Part shown: piece by piece, positions 32,690 through 44,915 of the stretch
Layout of the letters: the number at the start of each line of letters is the position of its first letter
Position numbering within the stretch: the first letter of the stretch is position 1
Assembly (NCBI GenBank): GCA_020205615.1
Contig: CM035167.1
Span: 30,269,130-30,333,129 of the forward strand
Source of the DNA: Panax quinquefolius
Taxonomy: Eukaryota; Streptophyta; Magnoliopsida; Apiales; Araliaceae
Reading direction: 5' to 3'
Length of the DNA: 64,000 bases
Program-made: the position numbers and the translations under genes
Notes under the pieces: generated by a model
Told to the model about the DNA's origin: nothing
The model's database searches: none
The model's input: the letters and a program-made list of their open reading frames with translations, nothing else

Positions 32690-33790
32690 CATTCGAGAAT
32701 GTTGAGAATAACAATGGAGCACAGGAGATCGTTGAGTCACCACAGATCAATACCCAGGATAATGTGCAACAAGAAGACAATAATCCTCAGGTAAAAAATA
32801 ACACCGATCAAATGATAAATGATGGGATATTCAGAGGCTTTATGCAATTCATGCAACATTAGACGAGAGTGACTCCTGTCCAAAAGGCAGGTGAAAACAC
32901 TAGCAACTCTCGGACGGTCACCGCTAAGGAGTTCAAGGAGCTGGGACCACCAGAGTTTATTGGAGAGCCAAAACCACTTAAGGCAGAGACGTGGATAAAA
33001 CAGATCACAAAGATATTTGATGTCTTGGGATGCTCCGAGGAGCAAAATGTTCCCTTTGCCACCTTCATGTTGCGAGGAGAGGCAGATTACTGGTGGGAAT
33101 CTGTAAAGCGTACCCAGCCTGCCGCACTCAAAATGTCTTGGGAGAAGTTCCAAGAACTTTTCAATGACAAGAACTTTCCCGAAAGTATTCGTCACATGAA
33201 AAAGATAGAGTTCATCAAGCTAGAGAAAAACAATATGACCGTGTTGCAGTACGAAGCCAAATTTGCCGAGTTGTCCCGGTTTGCGTCCTAGATAACGAGG
33301 AGAGAATGACACGGATGTTTCTAAGAGGTTTAAAACCCGAGATACGTCAATACCTTATCTCTCACAAACTATGTTTGTATTCAGATGTTGTAAATAGGGC
33401 TCAGTTATTGGAGCGTGATAATGATACATCCCAACCAAGGGAGAGCAGCCGACAAAATGATAATACCAGTGGTAGCAGTTATCAAAGCGGCGATAACAAA
33501 CGAGGAGGGAATCAACATGCCAAAAATGGTAACCACTTCGGTGTTTTTCAAGGCCAAGATAATAAAAGTGGACATTTCAAGAAGAGGAGATTCAACAATG
33601 ATGGAAAGACGTCAACACAAATACTCGTTGTTAAGGAAGGAGAATGACCACCTATCAAATGCTTTAAATGCGGAGGGGAGGAACACATCAGTCCAAACTA
33701 TGCACAGCAGTCCAAAACGTGTTACAATTATGGAAGAGAAGGTCACCTAGCTAGATTTTGTCGTACAGGGAAGCCAAGTGTAGTTGGAAC
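32690..33790 (+). pseudogene. Tekay gag
   Basis: The N-terminus is ENVENNNGAQEIVESPQINT, followed by DGIFRGFMQFMQH, a TAG (32861-32863), and the retrotransposon gag core ELGPPEFIGEPKPLKAETWI, MLRGEADYWWES and MSWEKFQELFNDKNFPESI. A frame change near 33290 leads into MTRMFLRGLKPEIRQYL and RAQLLERDNDTSQPRESSRQ. The two zinc knuckles are damaged: [14 protein letters not shown] has lost its last Cys and [14 protein letters not shown] its second. Gag would assemble the particle. About 330 codons in total, normal for the family. Confidence 0.85.
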
Positions 33791-35165
33791 GGTGACACCA
33801 AATGCCGTCCCAGATAAGTCAAAACTAGTAGTTCAAGGGAGAGCGTTTGTTATGACCTCCCAAAAAGTAAGGAACCCGAACGAGGTCATCACGGGTAAGC
33901 TTATTATAAACTCTATCAAAGTATATACCTTATTTGATACTGGTTCTACCCATTCTTTTATTTTTCCTACTTGCGCTCAACGTTTAAATTTGACTCCGGA
34001 GAAATTAGACTTTGACTTATCTGTTGAAACTCCATTGGGAGAAACCTTCATTACATCCACTGTTTATAAGTCTTGTTTGGTTCAAATCGGTACCCTCACA
34101 TTACCTGTAGATCTTATTTCCTTAAAAATACTTGTGTTTGACGTAATTCTAGGGATTGATTGGATAAATACTCATCAGGCAAAAATTGATTGTTTTCGTA
34201 AGGTTTTTAGCGTTCAAATTCCTAACCAACCTATTATGCGAATTCAAGCTACCAAACCATTAAAATCAATCACTGTCATCTCAAGCCATAAAGCTATTCG
34301 TTTATTGAAAAATGAATGTCATACTTTCTTAGCTCATGTCACGGATTTAAACAAAAATACGTCAGTTTTGAATGATATTTCTATTGTTAATAAATTTCCG
34401 GACGTATTCCCTGACGAACTTCCTGGCTTACCCCCAGAGCATGAAATTGAATTTTGTATTGACCTTGAACCCGGTACAAAACCCATTTCCAAAGCCCCAT
34501 ATCGAATGGCTCCTATTGAACTTCAGGAGTTAAAGACCCAACTGCAGGAATTGTTAGACATCAGTTTCATTCGTCTTAGTACGTCTCCTTGGGGTGCTCT
34601 TGTTCTATTCTTAAAGAAGAAAGATGGGAGTATGCGACTTTGTATTGATTATCGGGAGTTGAATCATGTCACCGTCATTAATAGGTACCCATTGCCACGT
34701 ATTGATGATCTGTTTGACCAGTTGCAAGGCGCCAAATTCTTTTCAAAGATCGATCTTCATTCCGGATATCATCAGTTAAAGATTAAAACCGATGACATTC
34801 TAAAGACGGCTTTCAGAAATCGGTACGAGCAACAGGAATTCCTAGTCATGTCTTTTGGATTGACTAATGCTCATGCTGTCTTTATGGATATGATGAACCG
34901 AGTATTCAAGAAATATTTGGATCATTTTGTGGTTGTCTTTATTGATGACATTCTCATATATTCCAAAAGTTGTGAAGATCATGAGAAATATTTGAGGCTG
35001 ATACTCCAAAAGCTTCGTGAAAACAAGCTTTATGCCAAGTTAAAGAATTGCGAGTTCTGGCTTAAGGAAGTTGCATTCCTTGGGCACGTGATATCAAATC
35101 ACGGAATATCTGTTGATCCGGCAAACATTGAAGCAATTCAAAGTTGGGAAAACCTAAGTCAGTAA
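33791..35165 (+). pseudogene. Tekay protease and reverse transcriptase
   Basis: A 457-codon open frame. The protease active site is [13 protein letters not shown] (about residues 46-58), followed by [10 protein letters not shown] and [10 protein letters not shown] follows with [92 protein letters not shown] (usual form FGLTNAPA) and the catalytic box [10 protein letters not shown], then [10 protein letters not shown]. It stops at TAA after SWENLSQ, just before the RT-RNase H connection. This is the longest intact frame in the window. Domain boundaries are by motif only. Confidence 0.9.
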
Positions 35166-35762
35166 CCAAAGTACGTAGCTTTCTTGGCTTAGCTGGTTAT
35201 TATCAGAGATTCGTGGAAGGATTTTCTCGAATCGCTACTCCATTAACTTAGCTGACTCGGAAAGATAAAAAATTCTTTTGGAGCGAGGAATGTGAGAAGA
35301 GTTTACAAGAACTCAAGAGGAGAGTCATTTCAGCACTTGTTCTGACAATACCATCTGGCTCGGAGGGATTTTTCATCTATAGTGATGCTTCAGGCTAAGG
35401 GTTAGGATGTGTTCTCATGCAACATAAGAAAGTCATAGCCTATGCCTCTCAACAACTCAACAAATATGAGAGGAATTATCCTACTCATGATCTAGAGTTG
35501 GCAGCTATTTTCTTCGCACTTAAAATTTGGAGGCATTACCTGTATAGGGAGAAAGTGGAGATCTATACGGATCATAAAAACCTACAAATATTTCTTCAAT
35601 CAAAAGGAACTCAACATGTGGCAACGACGTTGGCTCAAACTATTGAAAGATTATGATCATATTATTCAATACCATCCTGGAAAAGCGAACGTAGTAGCTG
35701 ATGCATTGAGTAGAAGATAATATGCGGGTACGAGGGTAATATTATCAACACAAAGGACCTTT
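35166..35762 (+). pseudogene. Tekay RNase H
   Basis: [20 protein letters not shown] opens the region, then [29 protein letters not shown] and [20 protein letters not shown], followed by [11 protein letters not shown] frameshift near 35630 separates the [15 protein letters not shown] part and [11 protein letters not shown]. Stops include TAG 35249 (from CAG) and TAA in SDASGxG. Confidence 0.8.
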
Positions 35763-36760
35763 TTGTATGACTTGCAAAGGATGGAGATAGAGTTAAAGAC
35801 TCCAGGGACCCATGTGATGATGGCAAACATACGAGTAGAACCGACTTTAATTGATAAAGTTAAAGCTGCTCAAGCTACAGACCTAGAGCTGATGTGTATG
35901 AGAAAGAAAGTGCAAGAAGGTGCTATCCCAGAAGCAAGAATCGATGAAGAAGGAATACTTCGAGTCAACTCCAGACTTTGTGTTCCTAATCATGATGGAG
36001 GCGCACAACACACCATTTTCAATCCATCCTGGGAGTACCAAAATGTTTCGTGATCTTCGACATACAATTTGGTGGAGCAATATGAAGAGAGAGATCACGG
36101 AGTTTATCTCAAGGTGTTTAACTTGTCAATATGTCAAGGCGGAGCATCAAGCGCCAAAAGGTCCATTACAACCACTTGAAATTCCAGAATGGAAGTTGGA
36201 GCACATTATCATGGTTTCGTTACTGGTCTTCCTAAGGTTTCTCAAGGCATAAATGCAATTTGGGTCATTGGTGATAGATTGACCAAGTCTGCTCATTTCA
36301 TACCTATACGAGAAACTTATACACTTGAACGTCTTGCTCGTATATACATAAACAAGATTGTAAGACTACATTGTATGCCAGTATCCATAGTTTCTAATCA
36401 AGACCCAAGATTCACTTCACGATTTTGGGTTAGTTTACAAAAAGCTATGGACACAGATTTATAATTTAGTTTGGCGTATCATCCTCAAACAGACGGACAG
36501 CCAGAGAGGACTATTCAAACTCTTGAGGATCTATTAAGACTCTGTGTCATTGACTTCAAAGGAAGTTGGGACAAGTTCTTACCATTGGTAGAATTTTCTT
36601 ACAACAAAAGTTATCAAGCAAGTATAGGCATGGCTCCATTTGAGGCGTTGTATGGAAGAAAGTATCGTTCTCCAGTATGATGGGACAAGGTGGGTGAAAC
36701 AATGTTCTTGGGACCAGAATTGGTACGCATGACTACGTAAAAGATTCAAATGATCCGACA
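35763..36760 (+). pseudogene. Tekay integrase
   Basis: The zinc finger region ends CLTCQYVKAEHQAPKGPLQP. The first catalytic Asp (usual HITMDFVTGLP) is destroyed by a one-base loss near 36213, so the read is IIMVSLLV. The second catalytic Asp in the usual VSDRDPRF is Asn here (VSNQDPRF). The Glu is kept in [10 protein letters not shown]. Then come [20 protein letters not shown] and [14 protein letters not shown]. The enzyme is clearly dead, unlike the copy at 44916-45632. Confidence 0.85.
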
Positions 36761-37260
36761 ACGTATAAAAACCTCATAAGATCGTCAAAAGAGTTATGCT
36801 GATCTTCATCGGAAGGACGTGGAATTCAATGTTGGAGAACATGTGTTGTTACGTGTTGCTCCATGGAAGGGAGTTACGAGATTTTGAAAAAGAAGAAAAC
36901 TCAATCCTCGATTCATTGGTCCATTTGAAATCCTTGATCGAGTAAGAACTGTGGCATATAGACTCGCCTTACTGCCAAGTATATCTCGTGTTAATAACAT
37001 TTTTCATATATTCATGTTACGTAAATATGTGGAAGACCCAAACCATATTATTGAGTTGAAACCAAACAAAATAGCGGAAGATTTAACGTATGAAGAGGTT
37101 CCTGTTAAAATCTTAGATAAGAAGGAATATATTTTATGCTCTAAGGTTATACCTCAAGTCAAAGTTTTGTGGAGAAACCACGATGTTGAGAAAATGACCT
37201 AGGAGTTAGAATCTGAAATGAGATCAAGGTATCCTCACCTCTTCGTCATATCAGTTATGT
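36761..37260 (+). pseudogene. integrase C-terminus with chromodomain region
   Basis: RVNNIFHIFMLRKYVEDPNH, then DLTYEEVPVKILDKKEY and SKVIPQVKVLWRNHDVEKMT, stop, ELESEMRSRYPHLF. This is the chromodomain-like tail of Tekay/Del elements, thought to steer integration to heterochromatin. The stop replaces the Trp of MTWELE (TGG to TAG). Confidence 0.8.
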
Positions 37261-38150
37261 ACCCTAATTTCGAGGGTACATTAAGATAAATTTTATGAAT
37301 AAAGATAAATTTTTTATAAATATCTTTTTTGAATATTAAGGAGTGAATTTGATATAATGTTATAGTTGTGGGTAATATTTATAAATTTTGCAAAGTACAC
37401 AAGTTGTTATATTATATTCGATTGGTTGGGGAATATTCATTTTAATAGGGAATATTTGTATGACGACACAATCATTGTTGGACCCCACAACAGAATTATT
37501 ATCGGATTGAGAAAAAGACAAAAATATCTTTTTATGAAAATAACGGCGGAAGTTTTACCGTTAAATTGTTGAAATACCTGGTGATAAAAGAACAGTAATA
37601 CGCGTGGTTGCATAGTAGCAAACGGTATTGATTATTGATGCTTACGTAAGAAGTCACTCAGTTTTGTTCAATTATTGCTATAGTAATTATTGCATAGTAT
37701 CTCACGTTATTTGATTGAATTATTATCAATATTTTATATATTATTAAATCAATAATTGAGATGACAAGTTATTCATATTATTATTTGCATAATTAACAAT
37801 GTCTAGAAAGTTCTGTCGAGGAGAGGTTTGGTCACCTAATTACGCTCTAATAGGGAGAAATCCTTATTGGAAAGCCCCCTCTTTCCTAGGAACGATCTGG
37901 TTGTTAATATTGTGAGTTATAATAATATGAATAAAGGTTGTTAAAAATATTGAGGGAATTTTTATGAAGTATTTGTTATAAATTTTGCTTATTATATGGA
38001 CCACCATTTACCCATTTTTCAAGATAATCGGTAGAAAGTTATTAAGTATAAATAAGGTGGGGGGCCACATATGGGGCTTACGTGTGGAAGAAATGGATGA
38101 AATGAAAATGGGGTGGGGGGAGGAGACGTATTTGGGAGGTAATTAGTATT

Positions 38151-38189
38151 TATATATATATATATATATGTTTATATATATAACATATG

Positions 38190-38220
<31 letters not shown>

Positions 38221-38221
38221 G
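38151..38221. repeat. TA/TATG microsatellite in U3
   Basis: (TA)n interrupted by TATGTATATG. It lies about 100 bp upstream of the TATA box. Confidence 0.8.
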
Positions 38222-38315
38222 TATTATATTGTTATTTTGGTTGAAATCATGCATCCGTGAATGAAATAACTGTTGTGTCAGTGATTTTTCTTACACAGTG
38301 CCCCTTTAATTCTCC

Positions 38316-38323
38316 TATAAATA
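38316..38323 (+). promoter_or_regulatory. TATA box of the 3' LTR
   Basis: TATAAATA in the context TCTCCTATAAATATGATGCT. Confidence 0.65.
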
Positions 38324-39856
38324 TGATGCTTAGTTAGAATTGAAAATCACACCAGAATAAGAGAATTCTTCTTCTATAATATTGAGCATATTTTTTTAGA
38401 GTTTAAGAAAATTTTGAGCGTAGAAAACTGTTCAAGTTTTCTTCAAGAATATCCCCGCCCTACCAGTCGGAATAGTCTTTTCTTTTTAAGGTAAGGGATA
38501 TTATTTTTGTTCAGTATTTCAATAAAATAATATTTTCTTCCATACTCTGTTGAATGTAAGTAATATTATTTCATTTTAGATTTCTAATTCTATACTCGTT
38601 TTGTTAAGTTTTTGCTTCTATACTCCATAAAATTAGTAGAATATCCTTGATATTTGCGCTTCATCCAGTATCTTTTCATAAAAATATTATTCTTAGCATT
38701 CTTGATAAGTTTTAGCTTTTTCATGCCGGGGTACTATTCCCAGGTTACTATTCCCGAAGTTATTATTCATGGAGTACTATTCACTTGGTTACTATTCACC
38801 TAGGGTACTATTCATGACAAAAATTGATTTCTTTTCAGTCCAAATTATTTTTGATACAATACTATTATTGAATTTTACTCCACAAAGTAGTATCATGTTG
38901 ACAATTTGGACATTATTGAATTCTTGATAAATTAAATTATAAATCTTTAATAATTTATCCTTTTACTTTCTTTTAATTGAATTCTTATATCATTGTCATC
39001 ATCCTCATGCTTATATTGTTATGAAAGTCATCGTTGGCCCGTAGTGCATAGATGGACTTGTATGATTATGACCAGGGATTATTCGGTATAATCATGACCA
39101 TAATGTTACAAATGATGTGGTAAAAGTCCTCATTGGCCCGTAGTGCATTGATGGACAATTGTTGGCATGATCATGACCATTGATGAATACACGAATATCC
39201 TTGGCCCGTAGTGCATGGATAATTTATTGTCGTGATACTAAAGAATATCCTATACCCGTAGTGCAAGGATGATTCGACGATGTGGATTATTTATTAAGCT
39301 AAGCCTCAGCGATAAAATGTGATGAAAAACCTTCTAAATCATAGAAGATAGTAGATTTTATACTCTACTTGACTCTTCTAATGGATTGCTTGTTCCGTTA
39401 CAGTTGAACTTGATGTTTATTGTATTTTATCAGTTTAACACTGTTGAAGGCTAACGATAATTTATTATGTATTATCTTAGTTATAATATTTCTTACTGGG
39501 CTAGTTGAGCTCACCCTTTGCTTTCATTATTCTCTTCAGGAAATGAGAATATAGCTTGGACTAGTCGGGAAACAGAGTGATGGTCCAGATGTTTGCATTA
39601 GTAGTCCTCACTGTTCTGTGAACTAGTGTGAGAATAAATGTATTGAGGACTTATTTTGAGTTTGAATACTGTCTAGAACACAATATTTGTATTAAAACTC
39701 ACAGCTCATGTTGTATATTTAAGTTTGTATTTGTATTCTGTACCATGTATTTGGCGACTCAGAATGGGTGATGTATACCTATTTTGGGGGAGTCACATAT
39801 AATATTAATGATGAATAATTGTTGAAGTATTAAAGAATGTGTTTATTGAAGATAAG

Positions 39857-41852
39857 TGTGACAACCCGAGAATTCAAAATTTTTTAAAATTTTAATTAAT
39901 TGATTTAAGGTTCAAAATTAGAATCTAGATAGAAAATTAGTGTATGCGTTTAATATTTTTAAGAATAAATTTTGAGGATTTCAAAATTCTGTGAAGGATT
40001 TAAGTGAATTATTCAGGATTAAGGGAATAAGCGTTTATGTTCTATGTATATGTGTATAGTATGTAGTTAAGGGTCAAGGGTTGACCAAATAAACGATATC
40101 TGTAACAAACCCTAATTTATATATTACGAATGTCAACGTTCGGTTAGAAAACCCTAACGATTAACAAAAACCCTAGAAACCGGTTCTGGAAACCCTAATC
40201 TCAGTTCCAGGAATCTGAAACCGTAATTCGGGAGTTGAAACCCTAATCTGGGAACTTAAATGATTATTATATTGCTTAAGTGTTATTAATTAATATATTA
40301 ATTAGGGTAAAGCTTAATTAATTAGCAAACCCTAATTTCAAATTTAGAAAACCCTAATTTATGGATTTGAAACCCTAATTTTTAATTAGGGAAAACATAA
40401 GTGTTAATTTAATAATTGTAATGTTAATTAGAAAACCCTAATCCTAATTTTCAAGTTAAGTAATTAGAAAACCCTAATCTAATTACGAAAATCTAATATC
40501 TAATTTAGGAAAATTATTTTTCTATTAGAAACCCTAACTCGTGGGTTATAAACCCTAATGACCATTTTGACCCTAATTGCTTAATTAGCGATTTTAATTA
40601 GGAAATACTAATCCTAATTAGCAAGATTTAATTTGTGATTAAGAAATTTTAATATAATTAGAAAATCCTAATTATAATTTAGAAATATTAATTTTCTATT
40701 TTTAAAACCTAAATTGGAAATTTTAGAAAATTAAATTGCTAATCCTAAGGGTTTTAAACCCTAAACCCTAAGGTTTTCCAAACCCTAAACCCAAACTCAA
40801 ACCCTAAACCCTAAGAGTTTGGTCAAATGTCCAAAATGCCATTAAAATTAAAATCAAAAAGACTAAAATGCCCTTTAGTGCATTATTGGATGTTGAGTGC
40901 AAATCTTGCCAAGTGAGAGTGGGTGATCAACCCCAACAACTCCATGTGACTCAAATAACAAGCTACCAGCCGAAATTATCAGCCACATGCATTGCATTGC
41001 TAGATAAATAGATTAAGAGAGAGAAATTACCTACTTTATTTCTCATTCTCTCCAAGAGCTTCTCTCTCCTCAAATTTCGAAATCTAGAGTGAGAGAGAGT
41101 GATAAACAAAGTTAGCATCAGTTCATAGCAAACCTATAATAGATCAACAAGGTCAGATTCAATGAACCAAGCTTAGAAGGTATAAGAACCCTAATTTTTT
41201 TATCTTATGATTTGATGTTAAAAGTTTTAAATGATTGTTTAGATAAGTGTATAAGAGTGTCATTTGATGATATGGGTTGTCAAAACTCAGATCCATATAA
41301 TCTAGATGCTCGAATCTAAAGATTTATCAAATCTGGAAAAGTTGGAAAAAGTCGTCTGACAGCCATATGTCAGCCCTCATAGATCTCTCTGTGTTAATGT
41401 TTAGGTGTGTTTTACGTTGTAGATCTGTTCTTTGTTGTCCGGTCTTGGATCTGAGACTTTAATCAAGCTCATATCATGTGTTTATTGCAAGTTATGATCG
41501 GTCAAAGTACATTAACCGAGCTCGACTTCTGGAAATCTGGGCAAACCCAGAAACCAAGAAAGTTTAACAGTGATATTGCAGGCCTTGATCTTGCTTGTCT
41601 GTAATGTTTTGTCATTTTTTTGTTTTGTAGTTGTAGCCTGACATGAGAACTACATGTTAAAACCTTTAGATCACCCATATCTATAACAGAAACGATGTTA
41701 TAGCCGGTCAAACAAGCGTTGACCATCACGATCGTATGAAGATTCTGGGTAACCCAGAATCTTCAAAGGCAGTTCCTGACTACTAGTTTGACCGGTCCAT
41801 TTCTCTTAGATTATGTGTTGTTATGATGCTCTGATGTTATGTCGTTATACCC
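39857..41852 (+). repeat. gypsy-type LTR, left part, interrupted at 41852
   Basis: TGTGACAACCCGAGAATTCA at 39857 is a typical gypsy LTR start. A GAGAGAGAAATT leader after TAGATAAATAG (about 41004) suggests promoter and transcription start. Downstream are short inverted segments such as TCTGGGTAACCCAGA. Similar CTTGGTAACCCAG sequence reappears right of the inserted Tekay element (about 62550), so 62441 onward is probably the continuation. 39798-39856 is an unassigned AT-rich spacer. Confidence 0.5.
40109..40815 (+). repeat. AAACCCTAA (telo-box) rich tract
   Basis: AAACCCTAA or one-base variants recur roughly every 20-60 bp, about fifteen times by eye, ending in overlapping AAACCCTAAACCCTAAG at 40755-40815. 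It is not a pure telomere array: the motif alternates with AATTAGG-type AT-rich spacers. Confidence 0.75.
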
Positions 41853-44373
41853 TGTGATGCCCCCAAAATTAGGTATACATCACCCATCTTGAGTCGCCAG
41901 ATACATGGTACAAAATTCAAATACAACTTAATAATACAACCGTATAGGTATACAACGACAAAACATAAACCGTGAGTTTGAATACAAATATTGTCTTATA
42001 GAGAGTATACAAACTCAAAAGGAGTCCTCATTACAATTATTGTCACACTATTTAATGAATAGTGAGGACTACTAGCTAATACTATCATCCAGGACCATCA
42101 CTCTGGTTCCCCGACTCGTCCACGCTACGTTCTCATTTCACGAATAGAGCGGTGAAAGAAAGGTGAGCTCAACTAGCAAGAAGAAATATTATGACTAAGA
42201 TAATGCGAGAATAAATTATCATTAGCCTTCAACGATGTTAAACCGATAAAATATAACAAACATCAAGTTTAAGCTGCGGTGGAACAAGCAATCCATTAGA
42301 AGAGTCAAGTAGAGAATAAAATCTACTATCTTCTATGATTTAAAAGGTTTTCATGACTTTTATCATTTGAGACTCGACAATAAATAATCCACATCATTGA
42401 ATCACCCCCGCACTATGGCCAAAGATATTCTTTAGTATCACGACCACAATTATCCATGCACTACGGGCCAAGAATATTTGTGTATTCATTAATGGTCATG
42501 ATCATGCCAACAACTGCCCATCAATGCACTACGGGTCAATGAGGACTTTTACCACATCATTTGTAACATTACGGTCATGATTACACCGAATAATCCCTGG
42601 TCATAATCATACCAAGTCCATCTAAGCACTACAGGCCACAAATGACTTTCAAAAAATATATATATATGAGGATGATGACAATGATATAAGAATTCAATAA
42701 AAACAAGTTCAAGAATTAATTTGTCCAAGAACCAATAACGTCCAAATTGTCAACATGATACTGCTTTGTAGAGTAGAATTCAAGAATGCTCAGAAGAATA
42801 TTTTCATGAAAAGATACTGGATGAAGCGCAATTATCAAGGATATTCCACTAATTTCATGGAGTATAGAAGTCAAAACTTTAACCAACTTAGTATAATAAA
42901 GAATGGAATAACAAAAGAAATCACCATGCATGCGGATTCCGAGATAGGCGAGTTATTCCAACGAGAATACTAAATAACGGAACCGGGGATGCAAAATTAA
43001 ATCTTGGCGAGGATGTTCCAGCAGAATAATAAAGAATGGAATAACAAATGAAATCACCATGCATGCGGTATTGCATGCAGAACACGTTATTCCAATGAGA
43101 ATACTAATAAGGACGGAATCGAGGTTGGCGTAAAATGCATGCGAGGATATTCCAAGCGAATAATAATAAAAGCGGAACCAGTCCAAAGATAAAAGCGCAC
43201 GCATGAGGATATTCCAAGAATAATAATAAAGACGGAATCAGTCCCACGTAAAATGCATAAACGAGGATATTCAATGAATAGTAAAGACGAAATAATAGAA
43301 GAATGTCACCAAGTATAGGGTAGGCAGTGTATACTGAGTTATTCCAACGAGAATAATAAAGAATGGAATAACATAAGTTCTCTTCATGAATACAAAAGAA
43401 TAACACTCCTTACGAAAGTACAACAAATAATATTCCCTACCTTAAAAAGAAGAGTCTTTGGATATATAAGTAGTGAAGTAGCGAGAATACTTTCTTCTTT
43501 TCTCTCTATAGTTTATCTATCTAGAGTTTGATTGAATTTGTAAGAAAATAATGAATGAATGAGCTTCTATTTATAGAAAAATGGATTGTATAGTAACTAA
43601 CTCATGAGCGGTCCAGATTGATTTACTTTAATTTGACTGGTCCATATTTAAAGCAAAATTTTTTAAATAAAATATAATATATTCTATTTATAATCTAATA
43701 AAACTAATAACTTTATAAAAGATTTTACTATGCAAACACTATGCACGACTTTATGCAAACACTATGCATAATAAAATATAATATATTCTAATTATTGTCT
43801 AATAAAACAGATAACTTTATAAAAGTATTATGTTTTATATAAAAAGATTTTACTATGCAAAACACTATGCAGACACAATGCAACACTATGCATAATAGAA
43901 TATAATATATTCAATTTATAGAATAACTTTATAAAAGTATTCTATTTTATATAAAAAGATTTTCTGTATTATTACATTAATAATACCAACAAAACTGAGT
44001 GACTTATCACGTAAGCATCAATAATTAATACCGTGTGCTACTATGCAACCACGCGTATTACTGTACTTTTAACATTGGGTGTTTCAACAATTAACGGTAA
44101 AACTTCCACCGTTATTTTCATAAAGTATTTTTGTCGTTTTCTCAATCCGACAATAATTCCGTTGTGGGGTCCACCAATGATTATTCCATTTTACGAATAT
44201 TTCCTGTTAAAACGAATATTCCCCGACCAATGGAATATTATATAACAACTTGCGTACTTTGAAAAATTTATAAATATTACCCACAACTATAACATTATAT
44301 CAATTTCACTCCATAATATTCAAAAATAATATTTATAGAAAATTCATCTTTATTCAAAAGTTGGGGTTTTACA
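41853..44373 (-). repeat. 3' LTR of the split Tekay element
   Basis: On the minus strand it starts TGTAAAACCCCAAC (44373) and ends GGGGGCATCACA (41853). It carries a U3 repeat of about 130 bp (43668-43975) with ACTATGCA clusters, a minus-strand TATA box (43567-43575), the GTTGGAATA-type array (42950-43390) and stem-loops at 42410-42640. Confidence 0.9.
43567..43575 (-). promoter_or_regulatory. TATA box of the minus-strand 3' LTR
   Basis: CTATTTATA on the + strand, TATAAATAG on the minus strand, in the same context as the other Tekay LTRs. Confidence 0.65.
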
Positions 44374-44385
44374 ATCTCCCTTCTT
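44374..44385 (-). other. polypurine tract
   Basis: The minus strand reads AAGAAGGGAGAT, directly before TGTAAAACCCC. Confidence 0.8.
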
Positions 44386-44399
44386 ATGAAATTTCGCCC

Positions 44400-44915
44400 T
44401 CAAAATTAGGGTACGCATTCGGTATATTGAAGGGGTAAGGATACCTTGATTTCATTTCAGATTCTAACTCCCAAGTCATTTCCTCAACATCGTGGTTTCT
44501 CTACAAAACTTTGACTTGAGGTATAACCATGGAGCGTAGAATATGTTCCTTCTTATCCAAGATTTGAACAGGAACCTCTTCATACGTCAAATCTTCAGCT
44601 ATTTCGTCCGGTTCTAACTCAATAATGTGGTTCGGGTCTTCCACATATTTACGTAACATGGATATATGATAAACGTTATGAACACGAGACATACTTGGCA
44701 AGCAGTAAGCGAGTCTATAGCCACGTTCCTACTCGATCAAGGATTAAAAATGGGCCGATGAATCGAGGATTGAGCTTTCCTCTCTTTCCAAATCTCGTAA
44801 CTCCTTTCCATGGAGCAACACATAACAACATATGATCTCCTATATCGAATTCCATGTCCTTTCGATGAAGATCAACATAACTCTTTTGTCGATCTTGTGA
44901 GGTCTTTATACGTTG
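44400..44915 (-). pseudogene. Tekay integrase C-terminus and chromodomain
   Basis: The minus strand reads SRVHNVYHISMLRKYVEDPN, then DLTYEEVPVQILDKKEHILR and SMVIPQVKVL, after which stops begin. A frame change near 44702 separates it from the integrase core. It matches the tail of the + strand copy at 36950-37200. Confidence 0.8.

Larger units (their letters stand above)
31039..39797 (+). mobile_element. Tekay-type chromovirus, 5' LTR cut by the Tat element
   Basis: A truncated 5' LTR, an iMet primer site, gag with two zinc knuckles, protease, RT, RNase H, integrase with a C-terminal chromodomain region and a 3' LTR follow in normal order. The left part of the 5' LTR would lie left of the Tat element, outside the window. 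It is the most complete Tekay internal region here, but frames are broken at about 33290, 33648, 35166, 35400, 35656 and 36213. Confidence 0.9.
37294..39797 (+). repeat. 3' LTR of the + strand Tekay element
   Basis: It ends CTATTTTGGGGGAGTCACA at 39797. The polypurine tract and about 20 bp of the LTR start are deleted; homology resumes at ATGAATAAAGATAAATTT. It carries a (TA)n tract (38151-38221), a TATA box (38316), TACTATTC-type repeats (38718-38815) and stem-loops at about 39025, 39130, 39197 and 39247. Confidence 0.85.

Noticed and set aside
40755..40815. interstitial telomere or chromosome end
   Set aside because: Only short CCCTAAA runs alternate with AT-rich spacers, and an LTR start lies upstream at 39857.
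41848..41852. target-site duplication for the split Tekay element (TACCC / TACTG)
   Set aside because: Only the first three bases match, and the right LTR end is mutated, so the duplication is not claimed.
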